Assembly (NCBI GenBank): GCA_012728445.1 | Contig: JAAYFA010000082.1 | Location: forward strand, 1-24,091 | DNA: 24,091 nt | Direction of reading: 5' to 3' | DNA from: Clostridiales bacterium | Lineage (GTDB): Bacteria; Bacillota; Clostridia; Oscillospirales; Acutalibacteraceae | Shown: piece by piece, positions 15,685 through 24,091 of the stretch | How positions within the stretch are numbered: position 1 is the first letter of the stretch | How the letters are laid out: each line of letters opens with the position of its first letter | Made by a program: the position numbers and the translations under genes | The notes under the pieces: model-generated | Seen by the model: the letters and a program-made list of their open reading frames with translations, nothing else | The model's database searches: none | What the model was told of the DNA's origin: nothing

Positions 15685-16170
15685 TTACACCTTTATATTC
15701 CCTCTGATTTTCTCTAACGTTTTCTCCCCGATGCCTTTGACATTCGTCAGCTCGTCCACTGTGTAAAAACTGCCGTTTTCCCGCCGATATTCAAGGATTG
15801 CGGCTGCCTTTACCTCACCGATACCGCTTAGCGTCATGAGCTGTTCCTTGGTTGCGGTATTGATGTTCACCGGGCCCGAGTACTTTGGGGAGACCGCCGC
15901 TGCTTGCGGTTTTGCCGCTACTACGTCGGCTTGCGAATGCTGCGTATCGGTTTCGTTCGCTTCCGGTTGCAAAGCCGTGCCGGCTTCAAAAGACTGTGTT
16001 TGAGATAACCCGCTTTCTTCATCTTGCGAGTCATCAAACGCAGCATTATGGTTTGCCGGTATTTTCATCGCGTTCAGCTGTGGGCTGTCAAAGGCGATAT
16101 ACAGTATCAGTACTGCGGCGCAGACCAGGGCGAAAGCAATCAGGTACAGTTCGTGTCTTTTTTCACTCAA
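15685..16170 (-). CDS. comEA: ComEA-like helix-hairpin-helix DNA-binding protein
   Basis: Membrane-anchored DNA receptor of natural competence, or a related HhH protein, 161 residues. It has an N-terminal membrane segment (about 8-26), an acidic, Gln/Ala-rich linker (about 40-95), and two helix-hairpin-helix motifs, LSGIGEVKAAAIL (114-126) and VKGIGEKTLEKI (144-155), preceded by VNINTATKEQL. The SLBB domain found between anchor and HhH in Bacillus ComEA is absent. The start is a TTG at 16170, with GGAG 8 nt upstream; a GTG at 16179 overlaps that site. It lies 23 bp after ylmH, likely cotranscribed. No comEC is visible here. Confidence 0.87.
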   Translation of the reverse strand: MSEKRHELYLIAFALVCAAVLILYIAFDSPQLNAMKIPANHNAAFDDSQDEESGLSQTQSFEAGTALQPEANETDTQHSQADVVAAKPQAAAVSPKYSGPVNINTATKEQLMTLSGIGEVKAAAILEYRRENGSFYTVDELTNVKGIGEKTLEKIRGNIKV

Positions 16171-16193
16171 TACAACCACTCCAAAATGTAGAT

Positions 16194-16979
16194 TCAGATG
16201 AACTTTTGAAAGAGTATTTTCAGTCTGCCTTTTTTGGTTTCGCCTGCCAGTTCTTTGACGATCACTTTACCTTTACCCCGCAAAACAATTTTATCGCCTT
16301 GTGCGATTTTTGCGTCGGCCTTTTGAATTTGTAAACCGTTTAACGATACTATACCTTTGCTGATGGCTGCTGCCGCTAGCGTGCGTGAAATGTTGTATGC
16401 GGTGCTCACGGCGCTGTCGAGCCGCAAGGAGGCAACCACGCAGAGCTTGTCCTCGGTTTTTTGCTCGGGCGTGATGATGGACTCTGCCCCGATTATTTCC
16501 GCAGAGAGAGTCCCCCGCCCTGCCTTTTGCAGGTTGTTCTCCAAAAACTTTACAATGCTTTTCGACACCACCACGTCGCAACCGTCGTCACGCACCAAAA
16601 TATCCCCAAGCATTTCCCGCTTGACGCCAAGCGCCATGATGGAGCCTAAATAATCACGGTGGTCAAGTGTTGAAAAAGTGTCTTTGCTTATGCGCAGAAG
16701 AGCAATCGGGTTGTCATCCGGATTGTCGACAAAATAATCGACAAGCTGTGCATCATCATCGGCGCCGATGTAATCGGGCAGAAAAATCCCGACCGTTCTC
16801 TCCGCCTCCGGGTAACCGCCGTAAAATAATGCTTTCGGTTCCTTGTAGCCCTTGCATAAACTGTCGGCAAGAGCTCGCTGGCGGCTGTCCAAAAACAAAG
16901 AGTTTGTCAGCATATTTTTATGTAGGGCTTGCTCCATCTTATCTTTGATGTTGGCAAGCAAAATGGCATCTTCTTTCAT
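16194..16979 (-). CDS. ylmH: YlmH-type S4-domain RNA-binding protein
   Basis: Cytoplasmic RNA-binding protein of the YlmH family, 261 residues, normal length. The conserved central block HRDYLGSIMALGVKREMLGD (107-126) precedes a C-terminal S4 domain (about 187-241; LRLDSAVSTAYNISRTLAAA and GLVSLNG-like segments). Bacillus YlmH binds ribosomes and has been linked to ribosome quality control; the homologous role here is inference. AAAGGA sits 5 nt before the ATG. In many Firmicutes it lies in the sepF-ylmG-ylmH-divIVA cluster; here it is next to comEA instead. Confidence 0.93.
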   Translation of the reverse strand: MKEDAILLANIKDKMEQALHKNMLTNSLFLDSRQRALADSLCKGYKEPKALFYGGYPEAERTVGIFLPDYIGADDDAQLVDYFVDNPDDNPIALLRISKDTFSTLDHRDYLGSIMALGVKREMLGDILVRDDGCDVVVSKSIVKFLENNLQKAGRGTLSAEIIGAESIITPEQKTEDKLCVVASLRLDSAVSTAYNISRTLAAAAISKGIVSLNGLQIQKADAKIAQGDKIVLRGKGKVIVKELAGETKKGRLKILFQKFI

Positions 16980-17035
16980 GGTTTTCCTTTAGCGTTAACG
17001 GTGCGAACACGTATTGCTTCTCGACTACATTGTCT

Positions 17036-17064
17036 ATACTATCACATTAATTTTACGAACTCAA
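17036..17064 (-). promoter_or_regulatory. Probable promoter of ylmH-comEA
   Basis: Minus strand TTGAGT (17059-17064), 17-nt spacer, TAGTAT (17036-17041), with TGA before the -10. It is divergent from the ceramidase-like gene's promoter, 34 bp away. Confidence 0.5.
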
Positions 17065-17098
17065 TATAAATTCTTTTTTCCTTTGAGGTTCGTTCAGG

Positions 17099-17127
17099 TT
17101 GACAAAAATGCCCTTAGGCTTTATTAT
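17099..17127 (+). promoter_or_regulatory. Sigma-A promoter of the ceramidase-like gene
   Basis: TTGACA (17099-17104), 17-nt spacer, TATTAT (17122-17127). Start of transcription near 17134. The ribosome-binding site AGGGAGG lies at 17151-17157. Confidence 0.75.
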
Positions 17128-17168
17128 TGTTATGTCGATATATTGTCGAAAGGGAGGTCTATATTACA

Positions 17169-18791
17169 ATGAAAAAAAGAAAAAAATCAAAATCCATCTT
17201 GTTGGGACTGGCTTCAACCGCTGCAGCCGGCGCGGGGCTTGCGTATCTTTTAAAGGTAAAAATGGAAGATGACGCGTTTAAAGGTAAAGTCAAACAAAGC
17301 GGTGCCGCTGCGTTATTCAAGACTCTCGAGGGAATCAATGCGGTTCTGCCAAAGCTCCCCCGGCCTTCTATTGAAGAATATGTCAGTGAGAACTTTTACG
17401 AAGGCCATGCCGAATTTAGGGACACCTCGGTGCGCGGAGCAAAATGGAAGTTCGGCTACGCAAGAGCCAGCCTGACGCCGGACGACTACCTACTCAAAGA
17501 TTATTACCTAGGCGGCTTTTTAAACTACCCGCCAAACACAGTGAAATCTGTTTTAGACGACATTGCTGTGCGCGCTGTCTGCTTGGATGACGGCAGCGGC
17601 AGGGGTGCGGCTGTTTTTGCGGTGATTGTCTGCATCGGTTTGTCCGGCACGGATGTACGATCGATTCGCGCGCTGCTCGCCGACTTTGCAAAGGCGAACA
17701 ATATTGTCAGCATCAACATTTCATCTTCACACTGCCACAGCGGTATTGATACCCAGGGCATCTGGGGCGTTTTGCCGGATATCCTAAAGAATAACGTCGT
17801 GCAGATTAAGAGAGGGAATTTTGACAATCTCATTTCCGGCAGAGACCCGGAGTTTATGGATAGCTTACACAAAAAAACCGCCGGTGCTATTACACAAGCC
17901 TTTGCGGATCAAAAAGCCGGCAAATTAATGTTTAAAACTTTTAACGATTTAAAATATTCACACGACAAACGTAAGGTCGGCCCCAAAGTAGTGGATGAGA
18001 ATATGACTAAGCTGCACTTCATCCCCGATGACGGCTCTGCTGAAACGGTAGGCGTCTTAATGGCAGCACACCCGACGGCGCTTGATGCCACAATGGGCGA
18101 ACTCAGTGCGGACTACATTTATTATATTGAAGAAGAAGTCAACAAATCGGGTTCTAACTTCATCTTCTTCCAAGGTCCGCAGCTTGCTGTCGGTGTTGAC
18201 AGAAGCTTTGTGTCGGAAGATACGCCCGGGCGCGGCTTTCAAGCATATGGCAGAGAAATCGGAAAATATCTGCTTGGCATAACGGTTGACGAGGAAGAAA
18301 AAATTCTGCCGATACTCAATGTACGTAATGCCGAAGTTTTTGTACCGGCAGGCAACTTTTTTATGCTGACTCTGCTGGGTGCCGGTATCGTCAACAACCA
18401 AGTTGTTAAAACCGGCAGAAGAACCAAGGATATTATGTTTGTTACCGAAGTGGGTTATGTGGAGCTTGGCAAAACATTGCGGCTTGCGATGATGCCCGGT
18501 GAATTCGCACCCGAAATGCTGTTAGGCGGGACCTCAAATAGCGAAGAATCTTGCACGGGCATGAACTGGGATTTCCCACCGATGAAGAAAATGCTCGCGG
18601 ACGGCACAGATTTGATTGTTATTGGTCTTTGCAACGATTCTATCGGCTACATTCTACCGGACAATGACTATGGCTGTATTTTTGACGACGGTCATTACGA
18701 GGAAGCCGTTTCCGCCGGTGCGCAGACAGGGTCTTCGCTTGTGGGTGCATTTGAAACGTTGGTAGACGATTGCGGAAGACTGAATAAATAG
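17169..18791 (+). CDS. Membrane-anchored neutral/alkaline ceramidase-like hydrolase
   Basis: Predicted amidase of the neutral/alkaline ceramidase fold, 540 residues. An N-terminal basic stretch (KKRKKSK) and hydrophobic segment (about 9-28) form a signal anchor, placing the body outside the membrane. Supporting motifs are the family-like opening FGYARASLTP (95-104), SSSHCHSGIDTQG (185-197) with two His suitable for zinc, and MAAHPTALDATMGELSADY (298-316), which matches the His-Pro-Thr...Asp-Tyr region of ceramidases. Known family members cleave ceramide to sphingosine and fatty acid. Clostridia seldom make sphingolipids, so a host or dietary substrate is plausible, but N-acyl amino lipids are also possible. 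The start at 17169 follows AGGGAGG; a longer frame from 17127 begins inside the -10. A secreted lipase-like gene follows. Confidence 0.75.
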   Translation: MKKRKKSKSILLGLASTAAAGAGLAYLLKVKMEDDAFKGKVKQSGAAALFKTLEGINAVLPKLPRPSIEEYVSENFYEGHAEFRDTSVRGAKWKFGYARASLTPDDYLLKDYYLGGFLNYPPNTVKSVLDDIAVRAVCLDDGSGRGAAVFAVIVCIGLSGTDVRSIRALLADFAKANNIVSINISSSHCHSGIDTQGIWGVLPDILKNNVVQIKRGNFDNLISGRDPEFMDSLHKKTAGAITQAFADQKAGKLMFKTFNDLKYSHDKRKVGPKVVDENMTKLHFIPDDGSAETVGVLMAAHPTALDATMGELSADYIYYIEEEVNKSGSNFIFFQGPQLAVGVDRSFVSEDTPGRGFQAYGREIGKYLLGITVDEEEKILPILNVRNAEVFVPAGNFFMLTLLGAGIVNNQVVKTGRRTKDIMFVTEVGYVELGKTLRLAMMPGEFAPEMLLGGTSNSEESCTGMNWDFPPMKKMLADGTDLIVIGLCNDSIGYILPDNDYGCIFDDGHYEEAVSAGAQTGSSLVGAFETLVDDCGRLNK

Positions 18792-18860
18792 TCCCTTCCG
18801 ACCGGCAAATATCAACGCATAGTAATATAATGAGCGGATAGTTGTACCGCTGAGTTTGCA

Positions 18861-18892
18861 AGGGGCGGTTGTCAAACCGCCCCTATTTTTAT
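18861..18892 (+). terminator. Terminator after the ceramidase-like gene
   Basis: 10-bp stem AGGGGCGGTT (18861-18870) with AACCGCCCCT (18875-18884), GTCA loop, then ATTTTTAT. The stem is nearly the same as the hairpin at 11464-11485. Confidence 0.9.
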
Positions 18893-18895
18893 AAT
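18869..18895 (+). promoter_or_regulatory. Possible promoter within the terminator
   Basis: TTGTCA (18869-18874) and TATAAT (18890-18895) lie within the terminator hairpin, but the 15-nt spacing is short. It could drive the lipase-like gene independently; otherwise that gene depends on readthrough. Confidence 0.3.
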
Positions 18896-18922
18896 AAAAT
18901 TGACGAAAGGGCTATGATAGTT

Positions 18923-20428
18923 ATGAAAATCAAGCGTTTTTTGAGCGTTCTTCTTGCCTTGACTCTGATCGTATCATCTTTTCTGCCGACGGCAGCAAAA
19001 AGCAGTGGCTGCGATTGCGGCTTTTCCCCTGTTGTTTATGTGGCGGCTTTAGGCAGCGCGACGCTTTACTTGGATGCCGGTACGGCTGACGAAAAAATCA
19101 TCTTTCGCCCGGAGCAAGCAGACACACTGGGGCTGGTTGGCAAACTGATTTTGCCCATCGCACGGTTGGCGGTTGACAAAAACTATACGGCGTTCGGCAC
19201 CGGCATCGCAAAAGCCACGACGGACCTGTTCGGCCCGCTTGCGATGGACGAAAACGGTAATTCAAACCCGAGGGTCACCACAAAACCCACACTGCCGAGC
19301 GACCCGACACATGGACCAAACCATGATTATTATTTTGGTTACGACTTCCGTCTGGACCCGTTTGTTGTCGCACAGGACCTTGACGCCTATATTCAGCACG
19401 TCAAAAGCTTGACGGGCCATAGCAAGGTCTCGTTCAGAGCATCGTCTCTGGGTGGCATCATCGTCATGGCCTACCTTGAAAAATATGGCACGACAGAACT
19501 TGACAAGATTATTTTTCAGTGCTGCCCGATACTCGGCGTGGGTGTTGCCGGAGACCTCTTCACCAAACAGGTTGAGCTGAACAACGATGCGCTTGTGCGT
19601 TACGGGATGCAAGTTTTGCCACGCGACGCAGTCGGCTCTGTGCTCAGCATATTAATACAGTCACTCGACGCACTGGGCGTTTTTAGCGCTGTCCTCGGTT
19701 TTGGTGACAAGCTTATCGACAATATGCTCGACCAACTTTACGACGAGCTGCTCATCCCCATCTTCGGTAGAATGCCGGGGCTGTGGGCGCTGGTACCGGA
19801 TGTCAGCTATGAGCAGGCAAAAACCATTTTTCTCGATAGCAGTGCAAGCCAAACATTGGTAAACAGGCTGGATGATTACCATTACAATGTGCAGGGCAAA
19901 GCAGATAGACTATTAAATGATGCGCTAAACAGCGGCGTTGGTATTATGATTCTAGCCGGCTACAACATGCAGCGCGAGCCGTTTGTCGCATCTTATTTGA
20001 ACCAAAGCGATGCCGTAGATGATACCATCTACAACGCACCCGGTGTCACCTGTGCACTGCTGAATGAAACGCTCGGTGACGGCTATGTGCAGGCGGTCAA
20101 TGACGGGCACAATCACCTTTCCGCAGACGGCATCATCGATGCGTCCACCTGCTATCTGCCGGAAAACACTTGGTTCGCCAAAGATATGCTCCACAGCACA
20201 CCGCACGAGGGGCACAGAGAGATGTATGCGCTTTTCCTCACTAGCGGCGGAAATTTCAATGTGCACTCCGACGCCCGTTTCCCGCAGTTTTTACAAGATG
20301 ACGCGACAAATAAACGGCTGATTCCACTGGTGGATTATGTACCCGATGATGCGTTGAGGATTGAGGACGTATTTCAATTTATGCTAACCTTTTTCCAAGA
20401 ATTTAAGCTGATTTTGTTGGCAAAATAA
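18923..20428 (+). CDS. Secreted LCAT/lipase-like alpha/beta hydrolase
   Basis: Predicted exported esterase or lipase of the lecithin:cholesterol acyltransferase-like type, about 501 residues. A clear signal peptide (MKIKRFLSVLLALTLIVSSF...AAK, about 1-26) is followed by CDC and the first strand FSPVVYVAAL. The block YDFRLDPFVVAQDLDAY (140-156) ahead of VSFRASSLGGIIVMAYL mirrors the LCAT-like YDWR...HSMGG region; the nucleophile is Ser175 in ASSLG, where Ala replaces the first Gly. PGLWALVPD also resembles LCAT. A late Asp and His for the triad fall around DGYVQAVNDGHNH, not fixed. The start at 18923 gives a standard signal; ATG 18914 is only 3 nt from AAAGG. It lies just after the ceramidase-like gene. 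Confidence 0.75.
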   Translation: MKIKRFLSVLLALTLIVSSFLPTAAKSSGCDCGFSPVVYVAALGSATLYLDAGTADEKIIFRPEQADTLGLVGKLILPIARLAVDKNYTAFGTGIAKATTDLFGPLAMDENGNSNPRVTTKPTLPSDPTHGPNHDYYFGYDFRLDPFVVAQDLDAYIQHVKSLTGHSKVSFRASSLGGIIVMAYLEKYGTTELDKIIFQCCPILGVGVAGDLFTKQVELNNDALVRYGMQVLPRDAVGSVLSILIQSLDALGVFSAVLGFGDKLIDNMLDQLYDELLIPIFGRMPGLWALVPDVSYEQAKTIFLDSSASQTLVNRLDDYHYNVQGKADRLLNDALNSGVGIMILAGYNMQREPFVASYLNQSDAVDDTIYNAPGVTCALLNETLGDGYVQAVNDGHNHLSADGIIDASTCYLPENTWFAKDMLHSTPHEGHREMYALFLTSGGNFNVHSDARFPQFLQDDATNKRLIPLVDYVPDDALRIEDVFQFMLTFFQEFKLILLAK

Positions 20429-20470
20429 CGCAAATCAAATTTTGACACAAAAAAATCGGAAGGTTTTTTT

Positions 20471-20502
20471 AAGATAAAGTAAAGTCTAGTTTATTTTATC
20501 TT
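20471..20502. repeat. AT-rich inverted repeat
   Basis: AAGATAAAGTAAA (20471-20483) can pair with TTTATTTTATCTT (20490-20502), one G-U pair, 6-nt loop. Neither strand has a proper T tract after it, so it is not a standard terminator. It may contribute to transcript ending of the lipase-like gene. Confidence 0.5.
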
Positions 20503-20540
20503 AATTCTTATCGGCTCAGTTCGGTTTTTCCGATGCATTT

Positions 20541-20583
20541 AAAAATCACCCGGCGTGACATGTTCGGTATGTCAGCCGGGTGA
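20541..20583 (-). terminator. Terminator of the mannosidase gene
   Basis: Long stem TCACCCGGC plus TGACAT (20546-20554, 20556-20561) with ATGTCA plus GCCGGGTGA (20569-20574, 20575-20583), one bulged base, followed on the minus strand by TTTTTAAAT. It sits about 24 bp after the stop at 20607. The plus side (TTCATTTTATT) is partly T-rich, so it may also stop the convergent lipase gene. Confidence 0.87.
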
Positions 20584-20606
20584 CTTCATTTTATTGCTCT
20601 GAATCG

Positions 20607-23600
20607 TTACAGCGTAACTTTAATGCTCTTAATCTCAAACGGCTTAAAGGTCATTGCGATTTTGCCGTCTTTTACTTCAAGCGGCGTTTCGTCTTCTTCC
20701 ATTAGGTTGCATTCGACTGCACTCTTGATGTTTTCGCCAAAGCTCAAGACACACTCGCTCTTTTTATTCCATGTTTCGTATGCCCTGATGACAATGTCTT
20801 TACTGTCTTCCGCTTTTTTGTCTGTTTCAATAATGACATTCGGAGCGTCGGCAGAGACGAAGGAGTAGCAAGCGGCAAGCTTGCCGTCTTTCGGCTCGGT
20901 TGCCGAGCAATACAAGGGGAAGTTGAGTGAGTACCCTTCTTTGACAACATCCGAAGTGTTCACGGTGCCGGTGTGCGGGTAAATGGAGTAAACGAAGTGG
21001 TGCACTTCCCTATCCTGCGCATGGTTCGGTGTCGTGGCGCAGCGTAGCAGAGACGGCATGATATGCCCCTCTTTCACGGTCCAGCCGTATTTGCAATCGT
21101 TGAGGATGGCAAGACCAAAGCTGTTGTCGCTCAAGTCCGCCCATTTATGGCCGACCACTTCAAACTGTGCGAAGTCCCACAGTGTATTGTTGTGTGTGCT
21201 GCGCTCGAGGTTACCAAACTGAATGTCGAACGTTGCCTTGACGGCGTTGACATCCACCGGGTAATCCGCCTTGAGCAAGATGTTCTTTTCTTTCCAATCT
21301 GCAACATATTGAACATCGATGCGATCAATTTCTTTATAGAATATAAAGCACTGCTAGATGGTGGATGACATAAAGGTGCGCACGACCCTCCAAACCGCTC
21401 TGACGGGGCCGTTTTCGACAAGCTCGCTGCTTGTGACATCCGTTATCTCTATGCCTTTTTCGTCAAAATAGCAGTCCACATTCCAAGCATCATGGTTGTA
21501 GGGTCTATCCTCAAAAGCGATCAGTTTGTTGAGCACTTCCCCGTCCGGAGCAACGGCTCTGCCGCTGGCCTTGTGGACCAGACGGGCAATGTTCATCTCG
21601 GCGTCAAACTCTACTTCGAAAAAAGCGTTTGTCAGCGTATTGCCGCTGATGTCGAGCGTGTTTTCACAATCTGACGTTGTCGCATCGGCGATTTTAAATG
21701 CCTTGTAGCCCTTGGCCGGCACACATTTTGCGAAGAAGGCCAGCTTGCCGTCAAATGTTTTTTGCCATGCGAGGGGGTGACCGTCCGTGTCGACGATAGA
21801 GAAATTTTCCGTTTTAGGCAAATCGGTCATCACCACATCGTCACGCATAAAGCCCAACGTGTTGAACACGACATAGGATTTCTCCTTCACGGCAAGGCCT
21901 GCACAAAGTTCAGCGACCGCTTCATCCACAAGCTCGTTGCCGCGCGCGATAATGGTCTCGTACTGAATTTTGGAATCGTCATACACCTGTTTGATGGACG
22001 AGCCCGGAATAATGTCGTGGAACTGATTGAGCAATATAATCTTCCATGCCTCATAAATATCCGCAGACGGATATTCACTGCCGCAGTGGGTTTGTGCAAT
22101 AGCCGCTAACGTTTCCAAGTCATGGTAGAGGTTTTCGCTCTTGCGGTTGTAGCGTTTACCGCTCGCCTGCGATGTCAGTGTGCCACGATGGAACTCTAAA
22201 TACAGCTCCCCTGCCCACTTTGGTAATCTGTTACTGCCTTCCACATCTTTTTCGAGTCTTTCGAAAAAATCTCTGCTGAACTCCATCTTCGTTTTTGGGC
22301 AACCGGGAATCCCCTTCTCCATACGTCTGCCGGACTCCAACATATCAATGGTTGGACCACCGCCACCATCACCGAAACCGAAGGAACAGAGCACATTTTT
22401 GTTTAAATCCTTTTGCGAGTATCTCTTCCATCCGCCCAAAATCTGACTTGGCTCTAAGAAAGCGTTGTAGGTGGTGCAGAAGTTCTCTCGCTCATCGTTA
22501 CCGGTGCTCGGCGAAAAATGTGCAAGAACCTCCGTGCCGTCAATACCTTGCCACATAAAAGTGTCGTAAGGCACCTTGTTGTATTCGTTCCAAGATATTT
22601 TGGTGGTCATAAAGTAATCGATGCCGGCTTTTTTCATCACTTGCGGAATAGCGGCCGAATAGCCAAAAACGTCCGGCAACCACATAATCTTATTGTCTAC
22701 GCCGAACTCATCTTTGAAAAAGCGCTTGCCGACAAGGAACTGCCTCACGAGGGATTCGCCGGAGATTACATTTGTATCCGACTCCACCCACATACTGCCC
22801 TCCACTTCCCAGCGGCCTTCCTTGACACGTTGACGAATGCCCTCATACACTTCCGGGTAATCCTGCTTGCAGTAATCATACAGCTGCGCTTGCGGGGACA
22901 TAAATTTATATTCGGGGTATTCATCCATATACTTTAAAACGGTGGCAAAACTGCGGCCTATTTTGTCCCTTGTCTGCCGCAGGCGCCAAAGCCATGCTAC
23001 ATCAATGTGAGTGTGGCCGATGCAGGATGTCAGCACACCCATATCGTCTTTGCCGTAAATCTCTTGTTCTAGCAGGGCCATGGCGGCCTCGGCCGACTCA
23101 GCAAAAACAGCCCTATCCGGCGTATATAAATCCAGCAAACTGACGGCGTCATTGAGTGTTTTTAAAATATCCACACGTGGGATATCGTCTACCGAATACA
23201 GATTTGCGACCTCAAGCGGGGTTAAAAGGTCGAAGATGAGTTTTTGCACCAGGTCATCAACCGTTTTCAGCCGCGCCTTCATCATGGCTTTGCCGTTAAA
23301 GTCCCAATCATCCGTATAAGCATTGATAAAGATCTCAAACTTTTCGCCGCCCTTTGCACACTCCAGCAAGCGGACGCCGGCATGGTTGGCGTCAACGCCC
23401 TGCGCCAGCTCACCGTTTACAAAAACGATAAACTGTGCACTGCTGCCGCGCCACTCGCGCTGGGCAGGCATAATTTCGTAAATGACCGGCTTACCGGCAA
23501 ATTCTGCCGGTACTTCAACGCTGTGGCGGAACCAGGCATAGCATTCCCGATAGCCCCAAAGCTCGTTTTCCGTGTCAAAATCTCGCCATTCGCCTTCGTC

Positions 23601-23765
23601 AATTTGTGCGATGGTGTACTGCCCGTCCCGGAATTTGAAGCCGCCGAGTCGGACACTGCCTGTCATGAGATAATCGCTGCGCAAAACATCAATAATTTTC
23701 CCGACACGTCTTTGGAACATGTTGCGTTCCGAGTTTTTGTCTCTAAAGTTTGTGCCGTTAGCCAT
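20607..23765 (-). pseudogene. GH38 alpha-mannosidase interrupted by an in-frame TAG
   Basis: Class II alpha-mannosidase that would remove alpha-mannose from glycans, cytoplasmic (no signal peptide). The frame runs from ATG 23765 (AAAGGA 8 nt upstream) to 20607, 1052 codons, a normal GH38 length, but codon 804 is TAG (21354-21356) with no shift of frame. Before it: N-terminal domain, GHTHIDVAWLWR (250-261) with zinc ligands His253 and Asp255, and WLPDVFGY (362-369) with nucleophile Asp365. After it: QCFIFYKEIDRIDVQYVADW, LLKADYPVDV and the C-terminal beta-rich region, all conserved. The 248 residues after the stop carry no good start. TAG ends four neighbouring genes, so it is a true stop here. 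Either recent inactivation, a sequence error, or readthrough; the catalytic residues lie upstream of it. Confidence 0.88.
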
Positions 23766-23802
23766 AATCAAAATCCTTTCAACAGTTATTTTAAAAAATC
23801 AA

Positions 23803-24091
23803 TCAAACCGAATCAAAGCTGAAGCAGTGCAGCGGCAGTGGGAACCATTGCGCCGCGCTGACAGTCAAATTCCGACGCTCGGCGGAACTCACGGAGAAGA
23901 GAAAACGGATAGCCTCAAAATGGTCAAGCTCCAAATCCGGTGCGTTTTCTGTCGCCCCAACGGTGACCTTCCCCTCTTTTACGCTGATTTCAATCTGTTC
24001 GTCCCCCGCAAAACCGTGAATAAGTAAACGAAGAACGCCGTCAGCCAAGGGCTGTGTTGCCGCCTTCACCTTGAGTAAAGCACGCGCAGTA
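23803..24091 (-). CDS. C-terminal part of an unknown protein, possibly GNAT/SCP2-like
   Basis: The last 95 residues of a gene whose start lies beyond the right edge, ending 37 bp before the mannosidase start and so probably cotranscribed with it. Visible are GVLRLLIHGFAGDEQIEISV, an acidic stretch APDLELDHFEAIRFLFS, and a C-terminus AAQWFPLPLHCFSFDSV. The alternation of short strands with DLELDHFEAIRFLF recalls the SCP2-like C-terminal domain of some GNAT acetyltransferases (Eis-like), but this is a weak, pattern-based guess. No membrane segment is seen. Confidence 0.5.
   Translation of the reverse strand, partial: TARALLKVKAATQPLADGVLRLLIHGFAGDEQIEISVKEGKVTVGATENAPDLELDHFEAIRFLFSVSSAERRNLTVSAAQWFPLPLHCFSFDSV

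Noticed and set aside
20607..21353. A separate gene for the last part of the mannosidase
   Set aside because: It is in the same frame as the upstream part, shows conserved GH38 sequence right after the TAG, and has no ribosome-binding site or start of its own.
21354..21356. Genome-wide TAG reassignment (or pyrrolysine)
   Set aside because: TAG terminates at least four other intact genes in the window at their normal family length, and no pyl genes or suppressor tRNA are seen here.
23244..23822. Plus-strand 192-residue frame opposite the mannosidase
   Set aside because: Shadow of the GH38 gene; it also runs across that gene's start and ribosome-binding site.
1..24091. CRISPR array, tRNA, rRNA, transposon or prophage
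   Set aside because: No regularly spaced repeats, no tRNA or rRNA sequence recognised, and no transposase, integrase or phage structural gene found.

Overview
The window looks like chromosomal DNA of an anaerobic, low-to-middle GC Firmicute, most likely a clostridial gut-type lineage. The evidence is strong AGGAGG-type ribosome-binding sites, consensus sigma-A promoters (several TTGACA-17-TATAAT), a class III (oxygen-sensitive) ribonucleotide reductase with its activase, a membrane pyrophosphatase, and Firmicute-type YlmH, ComEA and MazF. No rRNA, tRNA, CRISPR array, insertion sequence or phage gene was found.

Layout: (1) 1-4335 holds housekeeping genes: a RhlE-type DEAD-box helicase cut by the left edge, a pump-type membrane pyrophosphatase (hppA), both on minus, and thiamine pyrophosphokinase on plus. 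(2) 4362-8878, all minus, holds a DUF4234 membrane protein, a C69/secernin-like dipeptidase whose usual N-terminal nucleophile Cys reads Trp, a wall- or membrane-anchored surface protein with three 34-residue repeats, and a Gfo/Idh/MocA sugar-type dehydrogenase. (3) 9208-12250 is the nrdD-nrdG unit, preceded by two NrdR-box-like palindromes 30 bp apart, one inside a perfect sigma-A promoter. (4) 12259-14914 is one long gene that fuses a CoA-disulfide/persulfide reductase, a rhodanese, a TusA-like and a DsrE-like module, so a full sulfane-sulfur relay sits in one chain. (5) 14927-16979, minus, holds a MazF toxin with its antitoxin, then YlmH and ComEA. (6) 17099-20428, plus, holds two predicted extracytoplasmic lipid hydrolases side by side: a membrane-anchored neutral-ceramidase-like protein and a secreted LCAT/lipase-like alpha/beta hydrolase. 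(7) 20541-24091, minus, holds a GH38 alpha-mannosidase interrupted by an in-frame TAG, preceded by the C-terminus of another gene (possibly GNAT/SCP2-like).

How the genes fit together: nrdD and nrdG form one functional pair for anaerobic deoxynucleotide synthesis under likely NrdR control. The ceramidase-like protein, the LCAT-like lipase and the mannosidase would suit an organism that degrades host or dietary lipids and glycans, but joint function is inference. The rest are unrelated housekeeping or accessory units, each mostly with its own promoter and terminator. No clearly new multi-gene system is evident. The points most worth a second look are the lipid-hydrolase pair, the Cys-to-Trp C69 protein, the sulfur-relay fusion with its unexplained leader, and the amber-interrupted mannosidase.
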